The notes under the pieces were generated by a model. That model worked only from the letters and a program-made list of their open reading frames with translations, was not told where the DNA came from and ran no database searches. A DNA stretch of 64,000 nt from Gautieria morchelliformis (taxonomy: Eukaryota > Basidiomycota > Agaricomycetes > Gomphales > Gomphaceae): NCBI GenBank assembly GCA_015179125.1, contig WHVA01000004.1:434001-498000 (forward strand), given 5' to 3'. Made by a program: the position numbers and the translations under genes. The number at the start of each line of letters is the position of its first letter. The stretch's first letter is position 1. Positions 32,916-45,682 of the stretch are shown piece after piece.

Positions 32916-35900
32916 CAGTTGCGGACAATCAAAGTCCACCAATTTATTATCTCGTGATTGGGTATTTTTTTGGACAAACTGAGTTCAGAATTGGATTCAG
33001 CGGGTCAAAATACGTCAGAAAACACTACTTTTGTATTTTTCCTGTAATTTTTGAGGGTGGCCAAAATTTTTGGACCAAAAATTTGAAAAATATGTATGCT
33101 AAACCGGGTTCAGAACAGCATCAATTGACATCATTGCCCTGTTTGAAACCTGCCGATGTTGTTTTTGCTTCCTGACGGCCCATGCGGCAGCGTTACCAGT
33201 AAGCCCCATTCGGTATGCACTCATGAACCGCCAGGACCGATTGATAAACCGCCGGATCACATCAGTAGGGCATGCATTAAGATATTGCAACGCGATCTCC
33301 TTCGCTTCTGCGAAGGTTTGCTTGGGTACCTCCCGATAATGATACTTGACCCATCCCCAGTACTGTAGATCACCATAGTCAGACTTAATAAAATTACTAC
33401 GCAACCTCGAACTTACCATCTCGATTGGATTGAGCTCGCAGTGGAACTTGGGCAGGAAGATGCATTCATGCCCAGCTTTCTTGATAAGAGCCTCAAGCAT
33501 AGACTCTTGATTCGTGAAATCATCCTGTTTGCTGAGGAGGCGGCCCATGCAGCAATGAGTATTTTCGAACGGGCATACTGGTGCACACTTGGCACGCATC
33601 TTATGAACATCAAAACCACGTTCTGTAAGAACACGTTCCAAACCTTTTGGTCTGCCATCTGGAAGTGTCATCTTCTGTAGCTTTCCTCGATGCTCCGCAG
33701 CTGGATTGGATTCGGGGATGACCGTGTCACGCTGTCTACGCTGCTTCCCGCCATCTGACTTATTCATGTCCAAAGCTTTGAGTGCGTCTGGACCCAATGA
33801 CGCGTGAGCCGATGACTGATCGAAAATAAAGAGTGCAACACAATTCAGGTGCGCTTTCTTGAACACCTGGATCGCATGTTTCACTTGAGTAAGCAGCTGT
33901 TCTGTATCCCACCATGCATCGCCATTGGATCCAGGGTAGATAATTTTCCGAGCTTCATCCACAATGTGTCCTTCTGCATCATGAAGAACAAGACGACCCG
34001 TGATTGGGTTGATGAATTCGGAGACATGAATAAGACGGCCTCGGCCTTTCTTTTGTAAGATGGTCTGAATCGGTCCCAACCATGCCCGTGCTTTGTAATC
34101 GTTGACCGAGAGGCAGCTTTCATCGTGAAATTGAGGTATGATCTCTTTCTCATCCTCTCTCAATGTTGGTGCCACCTTTCTCAGTTCTGGACCCTCAAAT
34201 TTTGTCATCCGCTCCTCGAATTTGGCCATGGCTGGAAGGAAGAGCTCGTTACGGTACTTGACAACGTCTTCCCTTTCGTGCCCATCCATATATACACCTT
34301 TTTTTAGTGTCATCAAATGCCATCCGAGTCTCAGAAGCCAAGGCCGTGCAGTTCGCTCACAAAGTGGCAGCTTCAACGAGATTGACAGGGCCGGAAGGAT
34401 TTCTTTGTTAATTGCATGCTGAAACTTGCGAGGCGTGACTTTGCCTGCTTTCTGTGAGGTGAGACATGCTCGCACTGCAGTTTTGACTCACTCATCAAGT
34501 AGGAGGCTATGTGCTATCTTCGCCCCGCCGCGTTTCTCCACAGGCAACTGTTCAAAAACTTGGTAATGACGTGCAAGTGCCCGGACTTTTCGTGCAAAGT
34601 GCTCTCCCGTCCCCTCATGCCATTGTTGAGAAACATTGAGACTTGCTTTGATTTTGCCATATCCTTTGAGCTGGAGGGTTGCGAAGTTCCGGAGAATAAG
34701 AAGCTGATTGACCCTTGTGATAGGTAAAATGTTCCTCCCCTCCTTTAAGTCCTTTTTTATCTGCTCACACAGTTCTTTCCAGCCCTGAATATTGGCTGCA
34801 CCTCCATGCACACACTCCTCAATATCATCCTCCCAACCAGTCTCCTCCATTTCAGCTTCGTGGAATGCCAGATGTATCTCAAGATCCATGCTTTCCTGAT
34901 GAGCCGGCACTGGCGGGACCTCAATGTCAACGCTTTCTTCCCAAACGGCTGGTGGGATCTTCACCTCGAGACTTTCTTGCCGGATTGTCACTGGCTCGGA
35001 ACAGGTGACACAATGCTTGGCAGGCAATTTGCGAACGTGAGCTGGTAGAGTGCAGGTTTGCACAGTGGATATGAAAGCATCCAACGTCATCTGATTCTGG
35101 TTTGCGTTACGGTAACAGCGTTGGGTGCGCTTTGATTTACTCATTACATCAGGGCCTTTTGCGTACCCTTTGGGCCACTCTGTCACAGTCAGCTTGGAAT
35201 GGTGCATGGTCAACCTTTGCAGAGACTCACCCATTCTCATTTTTCTGCTTTTCCTCAACTCATAAGGAACCCAATCTTCATCCAAGGGATCATCACCTTG
35301 ATTCACTGCCAATGCAATTAAGCTTTCCTGCAGATTTTCGTCCCCCCAATCCCCACACAATGACGCTTCTTCAATTTCCATATCTGATTCCATGCCAGCA
35401 TCATCATCATCAATCCTAAACTTGGTGCTGTCAAAATGCAGCCCTAATTCTCCTTCAGGTATGTCACATATGCTTGGGTTGCTGTTCTCATAGGGATCAA
35501 CCGGTGTCGGCGTGGGCTCTGTGTCATTCGTGAGCGGTTCCACATTTGGTAACTGTTGAACGTTTGACTGGTTCGCCTGATTTCGAAGGCCAGTAGTGTT
35601 TCGGGTATGTTTTGGATGCCGTCCGCGAGCCATTGAAGAGGGTCCCACTTGGTTTTCCTTTTTTTTTGGCGCCACAACGGTTGGCCTGAACTTAATTTGG
35701 CAAACGTAATCATGTTCAGCTCATTGAGAGCTGTCGATTGCGCATTTTTTTCATATTTTTCCCGAATTTTTTGCAGTGTGGCCAAATTTTCAGTGTTGTC
35801 AGCCCAAAAATTTTTGAAATAAGGAAATCGGCTCGTAGAAGTATGTTCATAAAGGTGTAATATACATGTTTTCGCAGTTTTTGACTATTCTGGATGTTTG

Positions 35901-35956
35901 TAGCAGTGTGCATAAATGGGGTCTCCAAATTAACTGAGTTTGATTGTCCGCAACTG
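32916..35956 (-). mobile_element. Tc1/mariner-like DNA transposon, copy 1
   Basis: 3041 bp with terminal inverted repeats CAGTTGCGGACAATCAAA and a TA duplication on each side (32914-32915, 35957-35958). Transposase is on the minus strand. The sequence is about 99.8% identical by eye to 57132-60170, which lies in the opposite orientation. Confidence 0.95.
33099..35675 (-). pseudogene. DDE transposase of copy 1, one in-frame stop
   Basis: Reads from MAPKKKENQVGPSS (35675) to 33099. A TGA at 34490-34488 interrupts one otherwise continuous frame: 395 codons before it, and the same frame continues as RACLTSQKAGKVTPRKF. An intron with GTAAGT...CTACAG (33416-33363, 54 bp, itself stop-free) splits the motif NPIEM-YWGWVKYHYREV. 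Candidate catalytic residues are in QFHDES, FIFDQSSAH and CELNPIEM, with a Cys-rich insertion (CAPVCPFENTHCC) between the second and third. This is the DDE_3-type Tc1-like family common in mushrooms. The enzyme would cut at the terminal repeats; the shared stop suggests neither copy is autonomous unless TGA is read through. Confidence 0.85.
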
Positions 35957-35958
35957 TA

Positions 35959-36403
35959 GCCTTCAGCCTAAGGCGGACTTGGATCATAAACCCGTGTTTG
36001 CATACAGCAACTGTTGGATCGAATCAGAGAACTAACTGCCACAGCTTCCGAACAGCCTGAGTGCGTCGGGTCCGTCTCGCTCGACTTAATTACTTACATG
36101 TCTCGGTGCAGTGCACGATTGCTTCACCATGGTGAAATCACCGGGGTGATAGTGATCAAAGATCTTGACAATGTCACCAGAGCCCTAGAATGCGGTCACT
36201 TACTTCACGGTGCCGATAAGACCGTCGGGAACGTCATTCTGGACACTCTTGTGCAGCACTCCACAAAGAGGCCAGTGCTGAGAGAACTTGAACAACGTAT
36301 GCGTGCCCACTGGCCAGATTGCCATCCGGCCTCTCTTCATCAGAAAATTGCCCTTGGCGCTCTCTTTTACTCACTGTTGACTCTATACTTCCTATGGGGT
36401 TAA
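35959..36403 (+). pseudogene. Unrecognised host ORF, 3' part
   Basis: From about 36008 the frame encodes QQLLDRIRELTATASEQPEC to a TAA at 36403 (about 130 residues), ending with a hydrophobic stretch (ALGALFYSLLTLYFLWG). A possible acceptor (gcatacag) precedes it and no ATG is in frame, so this looks like the last exon of a longer gene cut off by the transposon or inversion edge at 35958. No family recognised. A short exon-like piece at 60173-60243 (minus) may be its former neighbour. Confidence 0.4.
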
Positions 36404-37935
36404 AATGTACCTATGTGCCAATCAGTTATCTTCTGCACATCCTATGCATGGTAACGCCAGGAATAATGGGAAGTGCGCGCTGAGTGCGTCAAATGTAGAA
36501 TGTGTTAAACACCCAGTTGCTACACATCCACATTTCCGGCCCGCCGCATACCTTGCATAGAGCTGTATGGCGCTATCGCGCCACCTCTCCAGAGCACCAT
36601 GAGGACGCAAGTGGGGGAGGCGCTATCGAAGTCTATGATGGCGCCGCCTGGTGCTATGCGGTACTATAATATCGGGACTTGTCTACGCGCGGGGATATGC
36701 GTACTATGAACTAAAGATCTCTATAAATAATTCTCTTTTTTTCCTGGTGAATACAGGAATCAGAAGAGAGGATCATTCAATTCCACCTGATGATGTCAGT
36801 CAACAAACGATTCTTACATAAGCATGGGGCTTGCCAAGGCTTGCGCCGAGCTGCCAGTTACACCACGGCATGCATCGCCGCATCAAGTGCATACTACTTA
36901 CACTGTGCGACGTTGACCCGGGCAGCATTGCACTCTAGCAGCTGGCACCCATACAGGTATTTACCATGTCCTATCTCTAGTCATGTAAAGCCCATTATCA
37001 CTTCAGGTCCTCGAAGAGTCGAACACGAGATTGAAGGGCGTCCAAGAAGAGCTAGTCGACTCGTGGGCGCTTTTATTTATTTAGCTGCTGGGAAATCTGT
37101 CATACTTACTGTAACTTACATAGGCACGAGGCAATGCATGATTGAGATTCACTGCCGTCGTCAGAATGTCACAGTTTTCCTGTGTCCACGGTTGCTATAT
37201 ACCGGGGTTGAGTCCCCTGCGTGACTTTTTCACTCCACTTCTGCTCGAGCATCATGATGTATCGTCTGGCCATCACTCTGGAGTGAGGTGTCATATGTTA
37301 TGGGTCTATCTCCAAACGTGAACTGTGGATATTAATGAATTACAGACGTAGGTTCTCTAGCTTCCACGGTTGCACACGTACCTTAGCGAAACATGGGACA
37401 TCATCTTGTAAGAAGTGCCATGCGCGTCAAGGGATGGTATAACAAGCAATCGGTACAGTGGTGCGCACGACCCACAGGCCATCTATTTCTCTTGCCCGTT
37501 CTCTTGCCTTCAGAATGTCTTTCGATCCTCAGTCAATAGTTACGGCATTGGAATCACGCAAGTCCGAATGTGCAAGCACTAGCTACCTCTGATTTGATCC
37601 ACTTCTCCACGCAGTAACCCCTACAAAGTACTCATGGGTTGCAGCATTGACCTTCATGCTATATGACCATGGTGGGAGCAACCTACAAACAACAACCACA
37701 CGCTGACCTATGATGATATAGTTACCACCCTCGATGTCGAGGTTAGTTCTAACATTTTCATGTTGCCGTATGTTCGAGTCCTTGACGTACGTCAGGTCGT
37801 CAATGTTTGGAATCGCCCACGCTCACTGAGCAAGTGGGTATTTATATGGGTCAGTCTCCATAAAGACTGAACATATTGACTTAGAATAATCTTATCAACC
37901 ACCGTAGACTCGCTACTTCGGACTTGCCTCACTCA
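36404..37935. other. No recognised gene
   Basis: Stops are frequent in all frames apart from short unremarkable ORFs (for example 36790-37224 plus). No repeat or RNA gene was recognised. Confidence 0.4.
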
Positions 37936-38039
37936 TTATGGCAGTCACAGGTACGCAGATCCCCTCGTCCACGCCTAGAATCTATTAAAGGTGCACTGAA
38001 GTCTCATTTCACGGCTCTCTCTCGAATAAGGTTTGCATT

Positions 38040-39180
38040 TCTCTGGGGATCACTGCGATATACAGCCTATTGAATTTAATTTTCAGTTGTAAGTGCAACC
38101 TTCGGGCCAATGCTAGACTATAACGTTGATTTCATATTATTGTTCAGCTGCACTGTTTACAATTGGTGGGCGGTTATATCGTATGTGCCTATTAGACGCG
38201 TTTCTCGACTCCAATTGACAAGTACAGCGTTATATTGTTCAACTTTAGCGTTGAAGGTAAAGGAACGCCTCATCAAAGGTTTGTAAATTAATACTGACAA
38301 GTACTATAGCCATTCTACTTATCCGTGTACGCCCCCTTTCTCCTTGTAAAGTGTTGGGATGTAAATTTGTTACAGGTTTATGCCGTTTACGATAGCAACA
38401 AATACATTCTCTATGGCTTGGCTGGTCTCCTTCTGCTAACGGTAACCGGCACTGTCATCCTTTGGCTGTTCTACCAGCCCACTGGTAAAGCTCCGGATAT
38501 CAATATTCTTCCCAGTACATTCTCATAAACTGAACAGCCCTGGGATTACCTCCAATTGATGGCATGACTGGGTGCTTTGTTCCTACTACGTCGATTCTCT
38601 TTGGCCTTTCTTTCGTTCCGACAATGTTGAACGAAGTAATTCTATGCCTCTTCATGCTTTACCAAGCATGGATAACATATAAGGTCGAATATGGCTCACG
38701 GCTACTGAAGATACTCATTCGGGACAGGTTAGCATCCTTGTTTGTCTAGTCTACTTATCATCGTGGTAGCTCTAACGTATAGGCCGCAGTGTACTGTATT
38801 TTTCCAGGTCAATGGTTTGATTGATTACTCCGATGTCATAATAACATATACCTCACAGCATCTTTGTTATTCTGCTTACGAATTGCCTGATTCTTTTCTT
38901 TGCTCCTCGAAGTCTTGTGGTAATTGGATTTGGGTAGGTCATTTAAATCGGTGAGAGAATAGATGTCACTGACACTGTTTCAAGATGGATGTATGCAGTA
39001 CCTTCCGCTATGGGCAGCCGCCTGCTTCTCAGCATGCTTCAACAAGCGTCCAATGAGCACACGTCAGCATTTCAAAGTGATCACGTACTCTACCAGTTTT
39101 CCGCGGACATGCGCATGCAGGATCTGTCTACCAAGCATGTTGGGGGCCCTGTAAAGGCGGCGTCCGTGACTCCGTGGTAA
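38040..39180 (+). CDS. DUF6533/6534-like multi-pass membrane protein, 5' end unclear
   Basis: Two exons are clear: 38376-38484 (QVYAVYDSNKYILYGLAGLL, a membrane segment) and 38538-38727 (GMTGCFVPTTSILFGLSF and LYQAWITYKVEYGSRLLK). A third starts at 38790 (VLYFFQ) and a final one encodes AVPSAMGSRLLLSML and ends with TAA at 39180. The R/QVYA.Y motif and the SRLLL motif near the end recall the mushroom DUF6533/DUF6534 membrane families of unknown function. The first exons, upstream of 38320, could not be placed and the exon from 38790 may be damaged, so this may be a pseudogene. Confidence 0.5.
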
Positions 39181-39189
39181 AATCATGGA

Positions 39190-40210
39190 CTGGCAAGTAG
39201 TTTATTGGGGAGCAGTAGATATATTGGCCAAGCTCGTGGTCGTGCTTATGATGCGGAACCTATGTCAACGACTCCTTACATCATGCTGGCTATTGTGATT
39301 TAGCCTTCCTGTAAGTCCTTGTAGATTTTCGGCCAATGTTGCTGAAAGTGGTGCATGTGGGGAGCATTACACAATAATGTGCCTTTCACCGATCATGATG
39401 GACGCCAGAAAAAAATTTCCCGATGGATTTCATCCTATAGATATCGACTTCGACTACAAACGCGATCGTTTTGCAAGGCATTGGACTCGAAAGGAACGTC
39501 CACCAAAATACCTTCTAATCGATTTCGGTCTCTCCAGATTCTACGATCCCAAGCATGGCCCACCACTGGATCTTCCTGTTCGTGGTATTGATAGAACTGC
39601 ACCCGAGGTTCAAGAAGACAAATATAATGAACTCTGCAATCCGTTCGCAACTGATATCTACTATGTCGGTAATATGATCAAGATGGAATTTGTGGATGTA
39701 CGCATGTCTACTCTTTGCTCGTAATCCTTTCTCACAGAAACATTATCGGTTAGGTTAGGTTTGGATTTGATTTCATGGTGCCCTTGATTACAGACATGAC
39801 ACAAGCAGAGGCATCGACGCGACCAAGTATAGATGAGGTTGTGACCCGTTTCGAGACCATCTATCGCTCCCTCAGTTTCAAGCTGCTACGCAAGCGTATA
39901 GTGGCACGAAAGGAAGATGAGGGCGCTTCCGCGCTTTATGATTTCTTGCATTTCTTCCGACGCATGCGATGTATCTGAGCTTGGAGACACGCATAGGAGG
40001 TCTCGGAAAATACCCTTGGCAACCTGGACAAGAATATATATATCATCAACTTCCCTCATTGTTAGACCTGACAGTGGCTAAAGCGGATGCCGCGTATGAG
40101 AAAAACCAAGAGAAAGAGATACATATTGGGCAGAAGCACGCGAGTAAGTCAGATGCAAAGCTGTATCGTGGTCATTATGAACGCTCTCGAGTATGCGACA
40201 AAAGATAGGA
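39190..40210 (+). pseudogene. Protein kinase relic (C-lobe only)
   Basis: 39377-39680 encodes IMMDARKKFPDGFHPI, then YLLIDFGLSRFYDP (the DFG motif), a P+1/APE-like VRGIDRTAPEVQ and NPFATDIYYVGNMI. After an intron beginning near 39679 the frame resumes with PLITDMTQAEASTRPSIDEV (39784 on), the usual kinase C-terminal helix. These match mushroom Ser/Thr kinase-like proteins. The N-lobe is missing and the HRD-D catalytic loop upstream of IMMD is not readable in one frame, so the copy is inactive. A further 3' frame (to 40208) may belong to it. Confidence 0.65.
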
Positions 40211-40499
40211 AATGTCCAGAACATTACACAAATGATTCCAAAACTTCGAGAGTCTTATGATGCAAGAGCTTTCAGTGAATCCTTTGCAGTCAGTGGCATA
40301 ACTAGACCTAGCCTAGAGAAGAAAGCGTTCACAATAGTTGACGTTGCAGACGTCCGGGTCGTCTGAACGAGCACAGGCGGAGGAGATGGAAAGGAGAACT
40401 ACAAGAGAAATGGAGTTAGCAAAGCCTTCAAGAGGCGGTAGTCAACAACTGTGTTCGCACATTCCCTCAGGTTAAAAGCAGAGCACAGTGAGTCCAATC

Positions 40500-40645
40500 A
40501 GTCGACTGTCTGAATTGGTACTTAGGAACCCCTCGGCGGCTTATGACTTGCCTTCCATAGACTAGCTCCTCCCAAGTTAACGTCGCGGCCTCCAAGACCG
40601 CTAGTGGAGCAAATTTTAATGAATATTCCGATGGTAACACTCAGG
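40500..40645. repeat. Relative of the foldback element at 41475
   Basis: Contains segments similar to one arm of the 41475-41646 foldback (cgcggcctccaag and ttttaatgaatat) and the same lead-in (ggtacttaggaacccc), but not a full second arm. Confidence 0.5.
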
Positions 40646-41474
40646 CTGCAGCGGGGAAGGGCAAATAGGGCCCTGACAGATCGTGGCATGTTCCCGCAGG
40701 TCCATCCCAGAACAGTGTGAGTCCAATCTGTCATGAAATAGAAACAAGTACATCTACAACATGAACACATACTCTTTTTTTCCCTCCCCATTGACTTTGA
40801 GCACACTCCAACCTACACACCCCCTTGAACACATGCACGATCACACATCATATATCACAATACCCTGTCAACCCGTGGACATGCAGCTGATACAATGACC
40901 CGCTGGCCCATCCCTGAACCAAGATAGAGCCTGGGCCCAAGATGCACTGATCCGAGGAACAAGTCGATGGCTAGTCCGTCGCACACGTTCTTTCTTTCGT
41001 TCTTTCTGTTCTCCATTCCAAACACATTCCCCTCTCTTCTGATCCTCTCAATCACATATACTATTTCCCTATCAACTAGTACCATACACACTCACCGCAG
41101 CACCCGGCACATCAATCCCCGAGCTGCACATACACTCCTTCTCATGTACCCCCAACCCCATATGTCATAGCCCACCCTACACCTCAGATAAATAGTCGAT
41201 TCATGTATCGTATCAAGTCAGTCAATCAAACTCACCTGTTACACACCATTCGTCTCGAAATACTTCTCTCATGCTAGACTCCATCTTACTGCACATATAT
41301 ACTGCATAGACTATTTTCTATAGAAAAACTCCCCACTCGATTCGACTTCACTTCGAAATCTGAATCTTACCCTCACACAAACAAAACTCAGCCACTCTTA
41401 TTCTTTACACAATCAGTTGCTGTCACTGATTGGGTACTTATGGATCCTCAGGCTGCTTGTAACTTTTCTTCCAT
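40646..41474. other. No recognised gene
   Basis: AT- and C-rich sequence with short ORFs only. A run of ttctttc-type motifs lies at 40987-41030. Confidence 0.4.
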
Positions 41475-41646
41475 AGATGACAGCACCTTTAAAAAGTATT
41501 CATTAGAAGATGGTGCGCCGGCGGCCTTGGAGGCTGCAACGTTAAGTAGTAATAGCTCTTCAAGCTCAAGTCAACATCGCAGCCTCCAAGGCTGCCAGCA
41601 CACCATTTTCTAATGAATACTTTTTAATGGCGCTGTTGTCATCTAC
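41475..41646. mobile_element. Foldback/MITE, about 72-bp arms
   Basis: Left arm from 41475 (gatgacagcacc..aaaaagtattcattag..ccttggaggctgc) is repeated in reverse complement up to about 41646 with roughly 85% identity, around a 30 bp centre. Non-coding; probably a small non-autonomous DNA element. Confidence 0.7.
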
Positions 41647-44560
41647 TGCTGGAAATGCTACACCTATCCTGTATTGGCGCTTTAGCGCCAGTCCCCGACT
41701 CCTTTACAGGAATGACTACCTTCATAGGCAGTGTTTGTACAATTGCAGTCAAGTGTTATATACCAAAGTACTTGTTACATGAGATGCGATACCTTTGGGT
41801 TGTTGACACACATTGGTCCGGAGTTGAACCCAGCATTGCATTTCATAGATGAAAGAAATAATGAAAAAAAAAGGGAGGCACATGCGAGTTGCTTGCATTT
41901 TTAACTTGAAGTTGATGCCTGTTCAGTTGATTCAGTAAAATTAACCGAAAAGGAGATGAGGCATGCACAAGGGACAATGATGCCAATGGCGGTGAAAGGC
42001 ACCACATGCATTGAATGTGCGGCCAAGGACACTGTTTCAAAAAAGACAGAATCATGACAAAAAGTGGATAGTATACAATCAACTAATATCAGCTTAGCTC
42101 AACGGTCTGTAGAAGATAAGGAAATACCAAGACATGAACACAGAGACAACAAACAATGGGGTATGAAGCGACTTGAGGTTATCATAAGGAGGACAACACC
42201 AGACGGAGAGATGGTATGACATGTAGAGGATGATGTGGAAGGTAGCTGGGACATGGAGAAGGATGACTGTGACAGATGCAGTATAATGAGGAAACAGCAC
42301 GCATGGCACAAAACAATGGACAAATCATAAAGTCAACGAAAAACTACAAAGAGGACAAGAAAGACATACATTAGAGACATACTGAGGGTGAAGAGAAGAG
42401 ATAAGTGGTACATGGAGGAAAAAACTTCACGAATACAAGACATTTAAAGAGAGCACAATTAAAAATAACAATGGGGTGAAGCAAGACGAGACCGAGATAT
42501 TGATGAGATTTGCAAAAAGGTACATAAGAAATCATGAAAAACCATCATGTTACTATAACTTAGTGCAGGGAATAGAAATAATGGCTTAACATGAACATAA
42601 ATCAGGACAAGATAATGATGACAATATACAGGGGCACAGACAACCAATGGAATTGGTGGAACATGAATGGGATATTAAAAAGTATTGCAAGGAAAATAAA
42701 AAAAGGGCAAAGTCGCTAATACATCATAAACTTTGCAGGCACCATCATTATCCTGACCAGGTTGTGTCAACAGAACCCTCCCCTCCTTTCAGTCGGAGTC
42801 AGAGATCTGAGCTTGGAGACAGAGATAGGAGTAGGGATGCACACCATAGCATACACCCATGGCTGTATGGTGCCGTATTATGGTCATGGCACCCGTACCG
42901 TCAAGGGTCAGTGTGCTGTGCCAACAGTATGGTATACAGTATGGTTTGACGCTGTATGATACCGTATTTGTATGGCCGTATACGGTATGTACGGCGAGAT
43001 ACAGCATGTATTACTGTCTCATTGCTTTCAATGCCACTATATTATCCGTCTGCCGCTACACTCTCCCCAAGTTCTTGTATTTCCCTAATCCAGACATGTA
43101 CGTGCCTCCCCCATGCTCTCCCACTTTCTATTTCTATTTCTATTTCTGTAGTGTATACCCCCCTTCTGCGTCACTATGTTCTCGCAGGTGGCATGCTTTG
43201 AATGGCTATCTCATGGTATAATGTTGTTTCTCGCTCTTTTTCTCTCTCTTCTCTCTCTCTCTCTGTTCTGGATGCTCCAGGTGGTGTACATGTAGATAGG
43301 AGAATGCAATCAGGTTTAGAAATGTGCGGGTTGGTACTACAGGTGTGTGTCTACTATGGGTTTGGACAAGCATGCATGGGGATATGTGCAGTATGCCTGG
43401 TGCCCTGGGGGATACCCGCTTGGGCTCAGTGTTTGTTTAATTATGTGGGACATGCCCTGCAGTCTACCCCTTCAACATCTGTGGCCCATCTCTGTGAATG
43501 TCATTCTGTCCGCTTACACTCTGTGCTAGGGTAGTTGCACTGCAGGCATATAAAAGTTTTCTTGTCTGAAAAACTGTTGGAAAAACTGTAAAGATTTTCC
43601 AAATATAACAATGTACTGTCACATCATTGTAATTGGAGTATATGTAGACTTTATATTATATTTGAGTGCTTAAAGCTGAGGTTTGGCCATATAGAAGGCT
43701 GAAAAGGCTGGGAGCAGGCAAAGAGACATGCACCTCCCCCCCTTCCATAGCCAGCAGATTACAGGCTTGTTTTATGTTTCAAACATTTATACATATACAT
43801 TACTATAATCTGACCAAATTATAGCCCTCATTGAAATAATTTGAGGGCATAATGATGCATATAAGCACAATTATTTGAATATTAAATATGTCAGAATAAG
43901 CCACCTTTTCTATACCAAATGGTAGCTACTACATATAAAAGTACATATACAAAGTATAAACCCTTAATCGTCAATGGTAGGGGAGATACTGTGTAGGAAC
44001 CAGCTTTCTAGTTTAAAAATCTCGAAAAAAGCATTAAAAAGTCTGTAAAAACCTTTTTCCCATCTTAACATCAGCCAATACACGCAGCTTTGATGGGGAA
44101 CTGTTTTTAGAATATTCCTTGAATTTTCTTGCATTTTTTCGCCAATTGTCCTGACCTCCTTGGCTCAAAACTGCTTTATTGTGTTTGACAAAGGCTATGA
44201 ACCCATGAGAGTCCATAACTTTATCATCGGCGCTCAATTTAAAACTCCGACCGGAGCGATCCTCGAACGCGCTTATTCAGAGCCGCACGTCCTCAAACAC
44301 CCACAACTCCGACACTTTGGCTCTTTCAATCTCAGCTGGTGAGATTGGGAATATCCGGTGCAGCTTACACAAGCCTGTACACTTAAATATAGTTCAAACC
44401 CAGCAGACACATGACTTGCCTCATAGCAACCATGGCTGTGTAAGGCTGTGTGCAAGACTGCCCAATGATATGCAGAGCCAAAACTAGGGTGCATAATCAA
44501 GCAATCTTATTGGATGCTGAGCCTCCAAGCTTAGTGCCACAACCCCTGAAATAGGACCCT
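41647..44560. other. No recognised gene; AT-rich
   Basis: Short ORFs only. 42840-43010 is dense in CCGTAT/ATACGG-type motifs. 43200-43270 carries a ctctctct microsatellite. A 68-codon minus-strand frame at 44237-44034 (GGQDNWRKNARKFKEYSKN) is unassigned. Confidence 0.4.
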
Positions 44561-44569
44561 TGACATCAT

Positions 44570-44645
44570 AGGGCTGTGCAGGGCTATGCTGGGCTATGCA
44601 AGGCTATGCAGGGCTGTGTAAGGCTATGCTGGGCAGTGCAAATCA
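44570..44645. repeat. Short tandem repeat, about 10 bp unit
   Basis: About seven copies of a gggctatgca-like unit. Confidence 0.8.
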
Positions 44646-45033
44646 GGGAAGGTGATTGGCTATCTATTCTTAATTTCCTTGCACAAACACACCACTATAG
44701 TTACGAGGGTGTGTTTTAGCTCTGCAAATATTTACTTATGACATCACTCGCCTAATAGATAGAATCTCCCCATTTTACGTAATCCTGTGTAATTTACAAT
44801 ATAAAAGGAGGCCATTCTGACCCCCTAGGAGAATCATCCAATCTAGCAATCTACTGCTTCTATCCTACACGTGACTCATGTGACTTGCATCTTACTAAGC
44901 TGCTAATCCCAGCTAGGGTTATTCACTTACTTTAGTGTCTAATTCCTTGTTAAGTAGTTACTTTTCTGCTTAGCCACCTAGACTAATCCCCCGGGTGTAA
45001 TTCTACAGAGTGAGTCTGTCAATTGATAGTCTT

Positions 45034-45495
45034 TGTCAGGGGACACCCTGTTTTCCATTTCCAGTTCCGACTCCATTTCCGACTCCGCTTCCGGTTCCGA
45101 TTCCATCTCCGCATCCGCTCCCGGGAACGATTCCGCTTCTGGGAGAACTTCCACCAGTTCCATTCGCCTTGCCAGTTCCACTCCAATTTCCGACTTCCGC
45201 CCCGGAACAGTGTCGGAAATCAAGCGACTCGCATAATAGGTGGCATCAAGGGTCGATCAAGGGTCAGGGGGATGCAGGGTTGATGGCGGGTGCCAAGTGT
45301 TGTCCCTGGCTGCGCAGCGTAGTATAATACGGGCTCGCTGACATTGGGGGTCCTTAGACTTTTCTCTTTGGATTTCCCCTTGTCAGGTGAGAATCCCCTC
45401 TCTTGTATGCTCTGTTCATTTATACATACTTTGGATTTCCCCTTGTCAGTTGTGTGGTAGTGTGATCTCCACAACTAGCCAGGGTTGCCCTTACA
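45034..45495 (+). repeat. GyA 5' LTR
   Basis: 462 bp. Rich in ttccgattcc-type repeats at its 5' side, TATAATAC box near 45322, and a duplicated ggatttccccttgtcag motif. Confidence 0.95.
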
Positions 45496-45682
45496 GTAGA
45501 AAAGTCTCTCCCATAGAGGACCGGCGGTCGTACTGCGTGTCGCAGCCGCCATAGGTGCGTTCGGAATCGGAGACAGCGACTCGGAGATCGCAACCTCTTC
45601 CGCACACACAGCGTACGACAGCCCTTCTTCTTACGTCGAGCTCCCAACCCCGGAAATCCCGTCCCACATTTCTCCTTCCGAC

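Noticed and set aside
32432-32977. Minus-strand ORF antisense to the proline-rich gag
   Set aside because: Mirror of a repetitive proline-rich frame; it also crosses into the Tc1-like element.
35957-36032. Claim that the host ORF at 36008 reads straight into the 60173-60243 fragment
   Set aside because: The frame joining across the flanks ends at about 36032 and differs from the main ORF frame, so only a weak link via an unknown intron remains.
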